Origin: Gelidibacter salicanalis | GTDB taxonomy: Bacteria; Bacteroidota; Bacteroidia; Flavobacteriales; Flavobacteriaceae | Assembly (NCBI RefSeq): GCF_016469035.1 | Contig: NZ_JAEHJZ010000003.1 | Location: 43,862-102,008, forward strand | Direction of reading: 5' to 3' | Length of the DNA: 58,147 nucleotides | Program-made: the position numbers and the translations under genes | The notes under the pieces: generated by a model | Seen by the model: only the letters and a program-made list of their open reading frames with translations | Database searches by the model: none | What the model was told of the DNA's origin: nothing | Part shown: piece after piece, positions 1 through 9,500 of the stretch | Layout: the number at the start of each line of letters is the position of its first letter | Numbering within the stretch: the first letter of the stretch is position 1

Positions 1-23
1 GCGTCGGGGAATAAAACCCAAGG

Positions 24-43
24 ATCCCGCTAAAAAGCGGGAT
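24..43 (+). terminator. Hairpin near the window edge, possible terminator of an upstream gene
   Basis: A 7-bp perfect stem (ATCCCGC / GCGGGAT) encloses a TAAAAA loop. It is followed by AT-rich sequence but no clean T-run, so it is a weak terminator candidate for a gene left of the window. No gene is visible between it and recF. Confidence 0.4.
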
Positions 44-124
44 TAGTTCAACTAACAATTTTTAATTCATTGCTTCGCAACTTTTAAAAATTGAGTTTCA
101 CTAATTTAAAAGCGAATTTTTTAC

Positions 125-1204
125 ATGGTTTTAAACACACTTTCCTTACTAAATTACAAGAATTTTGACAGTCAAGATTTTACTTTTGACCAAAAAATAA
201 ATTGTTTTGTGGGTGCCAATGGCATAGGAAAAACCAATGTTTTGGACGCCATTTACAACCTGTCTTTTGGGAAAAGTTATTTTAACCCTATCGCCACACA
301 AAACATCCGTCATGGCGAGGAATTCTTTGTGGTGGAGGGGCTATTTGAAAAAGATGAGCGAGACGAGAAAATCATCGTCTCGCTAAAAAAAGGTCAGAAA
401 AAGATGATCAAGCGCAATGGAAAAGCCTACGACAAATTCAGTGATCATATTGGTTTTATCCCCTTGGTAATTATTTCTCCGGCAGATAGAGACTTGATTA
501 TTGAAGGCAGTGAAACCAGAAGAAAATTTATTGATAGCGTCATCTCTCAAAGTGACAAAAATTACCTCAACCAACTCATCAACTACAACAAAGTGCTTCA
601 ACAACGCAATGCATTATTGAAGTATTTTGCGTTGAACAACACTTTTAATGCCCAAACCTTAGAAGTTTATAACGAACAATTGCAGGTGTATGGCTCTGAA
701 ATTTTCTCGACCAGAAAGGCGTTTTTAGAAACGTTTATCCCTATTTTTAAAGCGCGTTATAACGCGATCAGTAATCAACAGGAGCCGGTGCATTTAAGTT
801 ATAAAAGTGACCTGTTTGAAGACGATCTGAATTCACTGTTGAAATTAAATATCAATAAAGACAAAGCGCTGCACTACACCTCTGTGGGCATCCATAAAGA
901 CGATTTGAATTTTGAAATTGACGGGTTCCCAATTAAGAAATTTGGAAGTCAAGGCCAGCAGAAATCATTTTTAATTGCTTTAAAACTGGCCCAATTTGAT
1001 TTTATAAAAGCGCAAAGTGGCGTCTCTCCTATTTTGCTTTTGGATGATATTTTTGATAAATTAGATGAGAATCGTGTGGCTCAAATAATTGAGTTGGTTG
1101 ATAATGAGAATTTTGGACAGCTTTTTATTAGTGACACCCATGCTGACCGGACCGAAAACATTATTAAACAGGTACATCAATCGTATAAAATATTTAAACT
1201 TTGA
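125..1204 (+). CDS. recF: DNA replication and repair protein RecF
   Basis: RecF is an SMC-like ATPase that acts with RecO and RecR to load RecA at single-strand gaps. The 359-aa length matches the family. Visible motifs are a Walker A (GANGIGKT, residues 30-37), an ABC signature-like segment (FGSQGQQKS, 273-281) and a Walker B with D-loop ([12 protein letters not shown], 303-314). The N-terminal phrase LSLLNYKNF is typical of RecF. The ATG at 125 follows an AT-rich leader without an obvious Shine-Dalgarno sequence, which is normal in Bacteroidota. The stop codon overlaps the TTG start of the next gene by 4 nt, suggesting translational coupling. Confidence 0.96.
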   Translation: MVLNTLSLLNYKNFDSQDFTFDQKINCFVGANGIGKTNVLDAIYNLSFGKSYFNPIATQNIRHGEEFFVVEGLFEKDERDEKIIVSLKKGQKKMIKRNGKAYDKFSDHIGFIPLVIISPADRDLIIEGSETRRKFIDSVISQSDKNYLNQLINYNKVLQQRNALLKYFALNNTFNAQTLEVYNEQLQVYGSEIFSTRKAFLETFIPIFKARYNAISNQQEPVHLSYKSDLFEDDLNSLLKLNINKDKALHYTSVGIHKDDLNFEIDGFPIKKFGSQGQQKSFLIALKLAQFDFIKAQSGVSPILLLDDIFDKLDENRVAQIIELVDNENFGQLFISDTHADRTENIIKQVHQSYKIFKL

Positions 1205-1620
1205 AAAAATTACTACTCTATAGTGCCCTATTTTTAGTGATGGCATGCAGCAAAGACCCAGAAAGTTTTATTCCCCATGTAAGCGGCTATTGGGAAATAT
1301 ACGAAGTGACTTTGGCAGATGGCTCTAAAAGGGAATACACCTATAATGACACTGTTGATTATTTAAGCGTTACAGATAGTTTGACGGGGTTTAGAAAAAA
1401 AATGAAGCCCAGTTTTGATGGCACCTATACCACTTCAGAAGATGCCGAAAGCCTAACATTAAAAATCGAAAGTGATAGTCTGCATATTTATTATACCACA
1501 CCTTACGCGACATGGAAAGAAACGGTTTTAAATGCAACAGAAGATGAACTTTTGATTGTAAACCAACAAAATGTACGCTACCTTTATAAGCGCTTTATAC
1601 CTATAACTGTCGAAAAATAG
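1201..1620 (+). CDS. Small lipoprotein of unknown function downstream of recF
   Basis: This 139-aa protein starts with a short charged region and hydrophobic stretch ending in a lipobox (LVMAC, Cys16), so it is probably acylated and exported. The rest is a compact region rich in beta-strand-forming residues, compatible with a small lipocalin-like or beta-sandwich fold, but I recognise no named domain. The start is a TTG that overlaps the recF stop as TTGA; no ATG lies upstream of the signal peptide in frame, which supports this start. As I recall, recF is often followed by such a lipoprotein in flavobacteria. Function unknown. Confidence 0.85.
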   Translation: MKKLLLYSALFLVMACSKDPESFIPHVSGYWEIYEVTLADGSKREYTYNDTVDYLSVTDSLTGFRKKMKPSFDGTYTTSEDAESLTLKIESDSLHIYYTTPYATWKETVLNATEDELLIVNQQNVRYLYKRFIPITVEK

Positions 1621-1743
1621 TTAAGTATAAAATCTAGATTATCCCACAGCCTATCATTAAGAACAGTGTTTTGGTGGGAAAGAGAAGACAATCTATCCCA
1701 ATATCACATCAAAAATTAATTAAACGCCCTCTAAACAATCCCA

Positions 1744-2040
1744 ATGGCCAAACGCAATAAAGATAATCTCTCCATTAGTGATCTCTTAAAGGAATTTGTT
1801 GACAGTAATAAGCTGCAACCAGGCTTGGACAAAGTAAATGTTAAAGATGCTTGGGCAGAAATGATGGGCAACGGCGTTAACAATTACACCACGGCTATTC
1901 AATTGGAGCGCGACACGCTTTATGTACAATTAAGCTCTAGTGTATTACGAGAAGAATTGAGTTATGGTAAAGAAAAGATCATTAGCATGCTCAACGAATC
2001 CTTGGGGAAGGACGTCATTAAAAAGTTGGTTCTGAGGTAA
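1744..2040 (+). CDS. DUF721 / DciA-like protein
   Basis: A 98-aa protein matching the DUF721 family in length and pattern: an N-terminal helix with LKEFVDSNKL, a central AWAEMMG segment, and a C-terminal beta-alpha region with LYVQLSSSVLREEL. DciA-type DUF721 proteins in other bacteria bind and help load the replicative DnaB helicase. Whether the short Bacteroidota version does this is an inference from family and from proximity to recF. Intergenic gaps of 123 nt upstream and 219 nt downstream suggest its own transcript or read-through from recF. Confidence 0.8.
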   Translation: MAKRNKDNLSISDLLKEFVDSNKLQPGLDKVNVKDAWAEMMGNGVNNYTTAIQLERDTLYVQLSSSVLREELSYGKEKIISMLNESLGKDVIKKLVLR

Positions 2041-2197
2041 AATCAGCCTGGAAATTGGCAAGATGTTCAAGAACTACTGTATTTATTATTGCATTGCACC
2101 TCAAATGCGGGTGGTAAATCTCAACTAAGGTGAGATAAACACCTAAAAAAACATACATAACCCTGTCATTTAAAAATATTTATGGCCTAAAATGTAG

Positions 2198-2224
2198 TTT
2201 GTATACTTTTTGGCATTATCTTTG
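2198..2224 (+). promoter_or_regulatory. Candidate promoter of the cold-shock gene
   Basis: TATCTTTG at 2217-2224 fits the Bacteroidota -7 consensus TAnnTTTG exactly. A TTTG at 2198-2201 could serve as the -33 element, although the 15-nt spacing is shorter than usual. The start codon is 35 nt downstream, leaving a short AT-rich leader. Confidence 0.55.
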
Positions 2225-2259
2225 AACAATTATATACAATTAATTTAATATTTATTACA

Positions 2260-2451
2260 ATGAGTAAAGGAACAGTAAAATTTTTCAACGATGCTAAAGG
2301 CTTCGGTTTTATCGTAGAAGAAGGAAACAACAAAGAACATTTTGTTCACATTTCAGGATTAATCGACGAAGTTCGTGAAGGCGACGAAGTTGAATTCGAT
2401 CTTACAGAAGGAAAAAAAGGATTAAACGCAGTTAACGTAAAAGTTATCTAA
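2260..2451 (+). CDS. CspA-family cold-shock protein
   Basis: This 63-aa single cold-shock domain binds single-stranded nucleic acid and acts as an RNA chaperone. RNP1 (KGFGFI, residues 13-18) and RNP2 (FVHIS, 28-32) are both intact, as is the N-terminal GTVKFFN strand. The length is that of a stand-alone Csp. It has a consensus -7 element 35 nt upstream and a strong intrinsic terminator about 20 nt downstream, so it is probably a monocistronic, abundantly transcribed gene. Whether it is cold-induced cannot be read from the sequence. Confidence 0.95.
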   Translation: MSKGTVKFFNDAKGFGFIVEEGNNKEHFVHISGLIDEVREGDEVEFDLTEGKKGLNAVNVKVI

Positions 2452-2472
2452 TATATAAGCTTTTTTAAATGT

Positions 2473-2504
2473 AAAGGCCCGCAACACTGTTGCGGGCCTT
2501 TTTG
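2473..2504 (+). terminator. Intrinsic terminator of the cold-shock gene
   Basis: AAAGGCCCGCAACA pairs with TGTTGCGGGCCTTT in a long GC-rich hairpin followed by a T-run. It starts 21 nt after the csp stop. The upstream A-run gives it bidirectional potential. Confidence 0.9.
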
Positions 2505-2522
2505 CTTTTAATTAATGTCAAC

Positions 2523-2552
2523 AAAAAAGCCTAGAATTAAATAGTTCTAGGC
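2523..2552 (-). terminator. Intrinsic terminator of ndk
   Basis: GCCTAGAA (2529-2536) pairs with TTCTAGGC (2545-2552). Read on the minus strand, the stem is followed by six T, giving a classical terminator about 100 nt past the ndk stop codon. Confidence 0.75.
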
Positions 2553-2655
2553 CCTTCATGCTTTTTGCTTCGCTTCATTGAACTGGATACAAACATTAAA
2601 CTATTAAAAAGTCTGATATCTACTATCTAAAAGCGCAGCGGTCTCATATCTTTTA

Positions 2656-3075
2656 CTAAAACATATCTCTTCCTGCAAAATGAAAAGCACTTTCAATAGC
2701 TGCATTTTCATCACTGTCACTTCCATGAACGGCGTTTTCACCAATAGAAGCTGCATATAGCTTACGGATTGTTCCTTCAGCTGCGTCAGCAGGATTTGTA
2801 GCACCAATTAAAGTTCTAAAATCTTCAACTGCATTTTCTTTTTCCAACACAGCAGCCACAATTGGTCCGCGAGTCATATACTCTACCAACTCACCGTAAA
2901 AAGGTCTTTCGCTGTGTACCGCATAAAATTCCTGTGCGTCAGCAGTAGTCATGTGCGTTAATTTTAATGCTACAATTTTAAAGCCTGAAGCACTGATTTT
3001 CTCTAAGATTGCCCCAATGTGTCCTTTCTCGACTGCATCTGGCTTAAGCATTGTAAATGTTCTGTTAGTTGCCAT
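2656..3075 (-). CDS. ndk: Nucleoside-diphosphate kinase
   Basis: Ndk transfers the gamma-phosphate between nucleoside di- and triphosphates through a phosphohistidine, balancing NTP and dNTP pools. The 139-aa length is normal. The N-terminal [10 protein letters not shown] motif and the active-site NAVHGSDS (His117) are intact, together with the substrate-binding segments RPFY and [14 protein letters not shown]. It is transcribed away from the DHH phosphoesterase gene, with a candidate promoter in the 174-nt divergent gap and a hairpin terminator downstream. Confidence 0.97.
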   Translation of the reverse strand: MATNRTFTMLKPDAVEKGHIGAILEKISASGFKIVALKLTHMTTADAQEFYAVHSERPFYGELVEYMTRGPIVAAVLEKENAVEDFRTLIGATNPADAAEGTIRKLYAASIGENAVHGSDSDENAAIESAFHFAGRDMF

Positions 3076-3183
3076 ATTTGTAAGTTATTTAATTCTGATT
3101 TATATTAATTTTTAATTGTTGCGCGCTCCAATTTTGAATGCTTAGTGTAATTTACATTTTGTAAAGCACTGATAAATTTCGTG

Positions 3184-3191
3184 CAAAAGTA
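3184..3191 (-). promoter_or_regulatory. Candidate -7 element for ndk
   Basis: On the minus strand this reads TACTTTTG, an exact match to TAnnTTTG. It would leave a leader of about 100 nt before the ndk ATG. No convincing -33 TTTG is visible at the expected distance. Confidence 0.45.
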
Positions 3192-3235
3192 CGGCATTTA
3201 TCAGAAAAAACCATATTATGGATCTTAAAAAATTG

Positions 3236-3243
3236 TATCTTCG
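3236..3243 (+). promoter_or_regulatory. Candidate -7 element for the DHH-gldI operon
   Basis: TATCTTCG differs from TAnnTTTG at one position. It ends only 6 nt before the ATG at 3250, so a transcript starting at the usual distance would have almost no leader. Confidence 0.4.
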
Positions 3244-3249
3244 CACGCT

Positions 3250-4266
3250 ATGACTGAACACGATATTACAGAAATAAAGGCCTTATTATCTACGCCAAAA
3301 CACATTGTTATTGTGCCACATAAAAACCCTGACGGAGACGCCATGGGGTCTACTTTGGGGCTGTTACACTATCTTACAAAGTACAATCATAAAGCCACAG
3401 TAATCGTACCCAATGATTATCCTGACTTTTTAAAATGGCTCCCAGGTGACGATCAAGTTATCATTTATGAATCTGATAGGATGAATGCTGAAAGTCTGAT
3501 AGCACAAGCGGATATTATTTTTACGCTCGATTTTAATGCGCTGCACCGCTCAGGAAATATGGAGACGCCATTGGAGGATTCTAAGGCAATTAAAATCATG
3601 ATTGACCATCATCAACAACCAGACGGCTACGCCAAGTACAAGTTTAGTGATGTTGCCATGAGCTCTACCTGCGAAATGATATATCATTTTATTAACATGC
3701 TTGACGATGCGGCCGATATTGAACATCATATCGCCACCTGTCTTTATGCTGGTATTTTGACCGACACGGGTTCTTTCAGGTTTCCATCTTCTACGAGTAC
3801 AACACATATTGTAGCTGCGGAATTGATTGACAAAGGCGCTGACCATTCTGAAATCTATAATGCAATTTACGACACCAATAGTTTTGAACGTCTACAATTG
3901 TTAGGAGTCGCACTCAAAAATTTAAAGATTCTTCCAGAATATAGAACAGCCTACATTACCTTAACTCAAGAGGAGTTGAATGCTGCCAACTTTAAGAAAG
4001 GCGATACGGAGGGATTTGTAAACTATGGCCTATCAATCAAAAATATTATTTTTGCTATCATCTTTATTGAGCATAAACAAGAGGGGATTATTAAGATTTC
4101 CTTGCGGAGCAAAGGTGATTTTTCCGTCAATGAATTCTCTCGAGAAAACTTTGGAGGTGGTGGCCATACCAACGCTGCAGGAGGTAAAAGCGACCTTAGT
4201 TTAAATGAAACAGTTGAAAAATTTATTAGTATATTGCCAAGCTATAAACACACCTTAAATTTATGA
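3250..4266 (+). CDS. DHH/DHHA1 phosphoesterase, NrnA-like
   Basis: The 338-aa protein has the two-domain layout of NrnA/RecJ-type phosphoesterases, which hydrolyse nano-RNA, pAp or cyclic dinucleotide breakdown products. Metal-binding residues are visible as HKNPDGD (His24, Asp28, Asp30), Asp94 and the DHH triad (119-121). The C-terminal DHHA1 domain carries GGGGHTNAAGG near residue 305. The stop codon overlaps the gldI start as ATGA, so the two are translationally coupled. The exact substrate (nano-RNA, pAp or pApA) cannot be decided from the sequence. Confidence 0.9.
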   Translation: MTEHDITEIKALLSTPKHIVIVPHKNPDGDAMGSTLGLLHYLTKYNHKATVIVPNDYPDFLKWLPGDDQVIIYESDRMNAESLIAQADIIFTLDFNALHRSGNMETPLEDSKAIKIMIDHHQQPDGYAKYKFSDVAMSSTCEMIYHFINMLDDAADIEHHIATCLYAGILTDTGSFRFPSSTSTTHIVAAELIDKGADHSEIYNAIYDTNSFERLQLLGVALKNLKILPEYRTAYITLTQEELNAANFKKGDTEGFVNYGLSIKNIIFAIIFIEHKQEGIIKISLRSKGDFSVNEFSRENFGGGGHTNAAGGKSDLSLNETVEKFISILPSYKHTLNL

Positions 4267-4811
4267 AAAGAGCCCTTCTTCTCATTACGCTCTTAGCGCT
4301 TGGCATCAGTAGCTGTAAGTCTCCCGAAGCCAGAAGACCTATATCCCAAAAAACAGGTTCTTTTATAAAAATATCCGCAGAGCGCAATAAAAAATTAAAC
4401 GCAGAAGAGACTGCAAGAATTCAAAATATAATTCAATCTGACACCACTAAAACATATATTGCTTCAGAAAGCGGGTTTTGGTACTATTACAATACTAAAG
4501 TTGAAAAAGACACCATTACACCAGCGTTTGGAGACATCGTTAACTTTGATTATGATGTAAAAGATTTTAATGGTAATGACATTTATTCTGATAAAGACAT
4601 CCGTCCGCGTGATTATGCGATGGACCAAGAACAACTATTTACAGGACTCCGAGAAGGGTTAAAACTCATGAAACCAGGTGAAACTGTCACCTTTTTATTT
4701 CCTTCTCAAAAAGCTTACGGTTACTATGGTGACAAGAACAAAATTGGCACAAACACTCCCGTTATTTGCGAAGTGACCGTAAATTCAATAATTCAAAACC
4801 AAAACGATTAA
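4263..4811 (+). CDS. gldI: Gliding motility-associated peptidyl-prolyl isomerase GldI
   Basis: GldI is an FKBP-type peptidyl-prolyl isomerase lipoprotein linked to gliding and T9SS function in flavobacteria. A signal peptide ends in the lipobox ISSC (Cys18). An FKBP domain occupies about residues 75-180, with the typical GDIVNFDYDVKDFNG, a GLREGLKLMKPGE segment, and the AYGYYG loop. The 182-aa length matches GldI. The start overlaps the preceding DHH gene by 4 nt and the next PPIase gene begins 4 nt after the stop, so all three form an operon. It probably helps fold exported surface proteins, possibly including the giant T9SS cargo encoded nearby; that link is inference. Confidence 0.93.
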   Translation: MKRALLLITLLALGISSCKSPEARRPISQKTGSFIKISAERNKKLNAEETARIQNIIQSDTTKTYIASESGFWYYYNTKVEKDTITPAFGDIVNFDYDVKDFNGNDIYSDKDIRPRDYAMDQEQLFTGLREGLKLMKPGETVTFLFPSQKAYGYYGDKNKIGTNTPVICEVTVNSIIQNQND

Positions 4812-4815
4812 AACT

Positions 4816-5976
4816 ATGCGATTGATTAAAAAGGCTTTTGGCCTGTTACTACTAATGCTTCTTGTTACCGCAACAGCTTGCAAGGACAAATATCCAGATT
4901 TAGAAGACGGATTGTACACTGAAATTATCACCAACCAAGGCACGATGGTGCTCCGATTGGAATACCAGAAAGCACCGGTTACCGTAGCCAATTTTATTTC
5001 TTTAGCCGAAGGGACCAACACCCTTGTAGACAGTGCTTATATCGGTAAAAAATATTATAACGGCTTGACGTTCCATAGAATTATTGACGAATTTATGATT
5101 CAAGGTGGCGATCCTACAGGCGTTGGAAGCGGTAGCCCTGGCTATAAATTTAACAATGAAATTTCTGAAGATTTAAAGCACGATAAAGTCGGCACCCTGT
5201 CCATGGCCAACTCTGGCCCTAACACCAACGGGAGCCAGTTTTTTATCACAGAAGGTGCAACCCCTAACTTAGATGGTGGTTATAATGTTTTTGGATATAT
5301 AGTGATGGGAGAAGATGTTTTACACACCTTAGCCGGCGTCGAAACTGCACCTGGAGACAAACCAATTGATCCTGTGATTATGGAAGAAGTCAACATCATC
5401 AGAAAAGGAAAAGAGGCTAAAAACTTTGATGCCCCAGTTATTTTTAAAGAGCATTTTGCGAAAGCTGAAGATGAAGAAAAAGAGCGTCTTGCTAAAGCTG
5501 AAGCAGATCAAAAGATTAAAGAAGAAAAAAGTGCTAGCGCTGCTGCAGATATGAAACCTGCATTAGATACTTATGAAGGCAAATCAAAAACTTTAGCCTC
5601 AGGTTTAAAAATGTTCAACATAACGAAAGGCACAGGCGACAAACCAAAAACTGGCGACACTGCGAAACTTTATTATGAAGGCTACTTTACTGACGGTCGT
5701 TTATTTGACAGTAATGTTAAGAGCATCGAAGAAAACTACGGCATGTACAATGAGCAAAAGGATCAGGCAGAGATGTATAACCCAATGCCGACTAAAATCG
5801 GTCCTGATGCCCCAATGATCGCTGGTTTTAGAGAAGCAGCTTCACAAATGCGTGTGGGGGATAAATCGTACTTCTTTTTACCATCCCATTTGGCTTACGG
5901 AGAACGCGGAAACCGGGTTATTCCACCAGGAACAGATTTGATCTTTATTATTGAAATGGTTGGAGTCGAAAAATAG
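4816..5976 (+). CDS. Cyclophilin-FKBP fusion peptidyl-prolyl isomerase lipoprotein
   Basis: A 386-aa lipoprotein (lipobox ATAC, Cys22) combines two unrelated PPIase folds. Residues about 35-195 are cyclophilin-type, with FHRIIDEFMIQGGDPTG, LSMANSGPNTNGSQFFIT and GYNVFGYIV. A charged helical linker rich in Glu, Lys and Ala (about 205-260) leads to an FKBP domain (about 270-386) with KLYYEGYFTDGRLFDS, AGFREA and HLAYGERG. It lies 4 nt after gldI. The pairing of GldI with a second, two-headed isomerase implies a dedicated envelope protein-folding operon. Confidence 0.93.
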   Translation: MRLIKKAFGLLLLMLLVTATACKDKYPDLEDGLYTEIITNQGTMVLRLEYQKAPVTVANFISLAEGTNTLVDSAYIGKKYYNGLTFHRIIDEFMIQGGDPTGVGSGSPGYKFNNEISEDLKHDKVGTLSMANSGPNTNGSQFFITEGATPNLDGGYNVFGYIVMGEDVLHTLAGVETAPGDKPIDPVIMEEVNIIRKGKEAKNFDAPVIFKEHFAKAEDEEKERLAKAEADQKIKEEKSASAAADMKPALDTYEGKSKTLASGLKMFNITKGTGDKPKTGDTAKLYYEGYFTDGRLFDSNVKSIEENYGMYNEQKDQAEMYNPMPTKIGPDAPMIAGFREAASQMRVGDKSYFFLPSHLAYGERGNRVIPPGTDLIFIIEMVGVEK

Positions 5977-6002
5977 TTTAAAAGAACTTATACATTCTTA
6001 TA

Positions 6003-6256
6003 TTAAGATTCATGAGTGTCCGGTAAAACAAGTAAAAAGTTTACAAAGCCCATTAAAGTAAGACCTGATAAGCGATATTAAAAATGGTACCTTGCTTTTT
6101 GAAACCAATTTCATTTAGAGTGATTGGGCAAATTTAATTTAGAATAACGACTGTTTATCAGTCAGTTATATTCAAATCTCTGTTCTTTTCCCGATAGCTA
6201 TCGGGACTATAAGCACAGCGATCTTTATTCTTTATCGGACAATAATGATTAAGATT
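6003..6256. mobile_element. Candidate 238-bp MITE-like element with 8-bp flanking repeats
   Basis: Within the 599-bp gene-free stretch 5977-6575, a 238-bp non-coding segment (6011-6248) is bounded immediately on both sides by the perfect direct repeat TTAAGATT (6003-6010 and 6249-6256). Its ends are imperfect inverted repeats: 6010-6028 matches the reverse complement of 6230-6248 at 15 of 19 positions, sharing TGTCCGRTAAAR. It encodes no transposase. Several IS families make 8-bp target duplications, so a non-autonomous element is plausible. It also contains a perfect 16-bp palindrome. The remainder of the stretch holds only a terminator and no supportable gene. Confidence 0.5.
6190..6205. 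repeat. Perfect 16-bp palindrome
   Basis: CCCGATAGCTATCGGG is fully self-complementary. I recall this palindrome as recurrent in intergenic regions of flavobacterial genomes, but I cannot check its copy number here. It lies inside the MITE-like element. Confidence 0.6.
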
Positions 6257-6289
6257 ATAAAACAATAAATAATGTAGCTTAAAATATCT

Positions 6290-6320
6290 AACCGCCCGGA
6301 TTTTTCAGGGCGGTTTTTTT
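6290..6320 (+). terminator. Intrinsic terminator downstream of the gldI operon
   Basis: AACCGCCC (6290-6297) pairs with GGGCGGTT (6308-6315) and is followed by a run of T. It lies about 310 nt past the PPIase stop, beyond the MITE-like element, which suggests that the element was inserted between the operon and its terminator. An unrecognised small RNA between them is the alternative. Confidence 0.8.
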
Positions 6321-6575
6321 GCTTATACCAGACACGCCTTTAGTTTATCTCTCCTTCCTATCTTCTCTTATTATTGGACGTTTTACGGATGCTATTAACA
6401 CCATGCCCCATCTGCTCCATTATTATATCTTTCTTAAAATATCATCGTATCGTTATAGATTAAGATACTTGATAAGTTCCGGGAGTGTTCAACCCATTAT
6501 TACAAAAAACTTCCTGTTCTGGAGACAGAAACGGCTATATAACTAATTACCTTAGAATACATAGTAGCCATTATC

Positions 6576-9500
6576 TTAGTATTTAAGAACAATCTTCTTA
6601 TTATAAGTTCCAGTATCTGTTTGGATTTTTATCACATAACTACCTTCAGGTAAATTCTTAACAGGAATTTTCATCTCATTGGACAATGTTATATTGGTCG
6701 CATTCCATGCTTGAACCGTTTGTCCGATGATGTTGACTAAATACACCTGTTTTACATTAATCCCACTTGGGGTTTGTATAAAGATTTCATCTGTGTTCTG
6801 TAAAAATTTCACTACGACATTTTTGAAATCTTCATCAATTATTGACAAGGTCTTATCGTCTTTAAAGACAAGGAAGAAGCGCTTATCATAGTTTCCTGCG
6901 TCTAGGGAGATAGCAAAACTGGTAGTGTTGATTTGGTGATAAGTCCCCAATACTGAATCATAAATGTAAACGTCTATAGCTTCACTGAAATTTTCCAATT
7001 CAGTTAATTTAATTTCTATAGCACCATCTTTTGACAACTGCATAGCAAAAGGAAATTTCTTGGTCTCCTCAAAATCACCTACTCCCTGAATGATGTATTT
7101 AGACTCATTAATCGACCACGATAAATCACTAGAGATAGCATCTCTATTTACAGCATCATATCCATAATCCACCCCATCTGTAGCTAAATAATTTGGAACA
7201 AACCCTAATAACAATGGTCGAACTGTTCCTTCTGGAGATTTAAATTCTAAACGTATACGTTTAATTGAATCTTTCTGAGGATTATTAGTTCTATAGTTTG
7301 CAGCACTGGTATTACCATCAGCACCTCTTAAAAATAGGGAGCTGCCACTACCTTCTCGATTGAAAACGCGCTGACTATTTTTAAAAATGAGTGTTCCTCC
7401 TGTCGTCGTATTCGCAGTTACAAAAAATCCTTGTCCTACGGGTATAAATTGACCAGGTTGTTTGGATCCTGCTCCGCCCTCAATGACTACCCCATCAGAA
7501 GTTATGAGTGGAGTAACTGCTGTTAATCCACCACTTAAGTTATAAGTAGCATAGCCGCCTTGATACTCCCTCAAAATATGCGTATTATTAACTCCAAAGT
7601 GATCCCAAAACTGTATAGACCCATCTATAAGACTACTTGCATTATCCATAATAAAGGCTTTAGCATCAATGGCAGAAGGATATGGGTTGCCAACCAAAGC
7701 ATCATTACCGGGAGAGATCGGATTTGTAATAGTACCATTGTTAGGTTTACCAACAAATACATAGTTTTGAGTGGCAGTTGATGCTCCGCTTCCTTTCATT
7801 GTATAGCCTAGCCCAATGTTAATGGCGGTATTCTCGTTAATTCTTTCCCATGAGGCATAGGTATTTGATTTTTTATTGGTATATGTAGTCAACCAACGTG
7901 TGCTCAAGTTAATTGGAGGTCCTGGTGCCCCATTATGACCACTTATCCAAGTGATTGGGACCGGAGCTGAAGAATTCGTTCCGTCACGAAGCACACCTGA
8001 AAGTGTATAATTGCCCGCACTACTGCCTTGCGCAACTACAGGAGATCCCCAATAATTATAGTTAAATAGGTTGCCAGTACCTTGTTGGTCACGTTTTAAT
8101 TTCCCAGTACTAGCGGCATCTAAAAGACCACCCTCATCCTGTACGAGTTGTGACTCTCCAACAAGATCAATAGTACCATCCAATTTTAAATAATGGGTCA
8201 CACGTAGTCCGTTACCATCATTAGTTTCGTTATCAGAACCAGCACCCTTGATGGTCAATTTATTACTATTTACCAATAAGCCCAAAAGTGTCAAATCTCT
8301 AGTGTTCGAAATTATGTCGTGATCGGTAGAAACAATATTCCAATCTATTCGAGTTGAATTATCAATACCGACGCTATTTGGAGTATCCCATACGTCAAAA
8401 TTAGTCCAAGTATTGTCCGCGTCCCAAGTTTGACCGCTTACTCTTGAAGTGTACGGTAATGGTGCTGTATTTGGCTGATTAGTGGTCATGTTTCTTAATC
8501 TTCCAGCTACGGTTCCTGCAAGCGAAATTAAGCCCGCACAGTCAAAATTCATACGATAGTACCCATCTAAATCTGTCCAGTTAAGTCCTGAAATAGGGAA
8601 AGGTATCACTTCACCAGCCACGGCAGTACCATCAATTTTAATTTTCTGATTCATCATTTGACGCAACTGCACTTGAGTAATTTTTTTATTCCAAAGGCGT
8701 ACCTCATCAATCCAACCGTTAAAATAATTCATAGGTTTATTTGGTGGGCTTCCTGCTTGATCCATGGCACCCAATAGGAATTTTGAATTGTTGGTTATAG
8801 GAGCTACACCAGTAGTTGTTTTCACTAAAATTCCGTCTATATATAATTCATAGTTGCCACCTCCAAAAGCGACCGCTACATGGTACCATCTGCTTGTAGT
8901 TAAAAGATATGGAGAGGTGATACTCTCTGAGCCATTACAATTGAAGGATAATGCAGCACCATTTAAACTTAAATCATAGCCGGTAGCATTATTGTTTACA
9001 TTCCGTTTGGATAAAATAGTTTGATTGCCAACAATTGAATTTGGTTTCACCCAAGCTTCAAAGCTAAAGTTAGCACCACGATTAAAAGCATCACCAAATG
9101 TGATGTAATCATCCGTACCATCAAAATCTACCTTGTTACAATCTTCCAATACTACAGTTATATTACTACTGCACTTATCAACAGTCCAAGTTAAGATATA
9201 AGTTCCAGCAGGACCAGTAAACGTCGCTCGTGGGTCATCATTTTTAGAGAAAATAGGCGTGATGCCACATATTGCTGTATTTGGAGATACAGACCATATG
9301 CCTCCAACACCAGTACCTGGTTTAGCAAAATTTAGTGTTGAATCAGTATTAACATAGGCTCCATTAGCAATATTGTCTGCAGCTGTGAGCGTATTATCAT
9401 AAGCATTAAGTGCGACTGTAGATTCTCCACATTTACCAGATGCCGGCGTAAAATTTTGGCCTGCATAGGCATAGTTAACGTTAACTGAAATATCTACAGA

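Noticed and set aside
6319-6546. 75-codon open frame after the terminator
   Set aside because: It begins inside the T-run of the terminator, has no recognisable domain and no promoter or conserved start.
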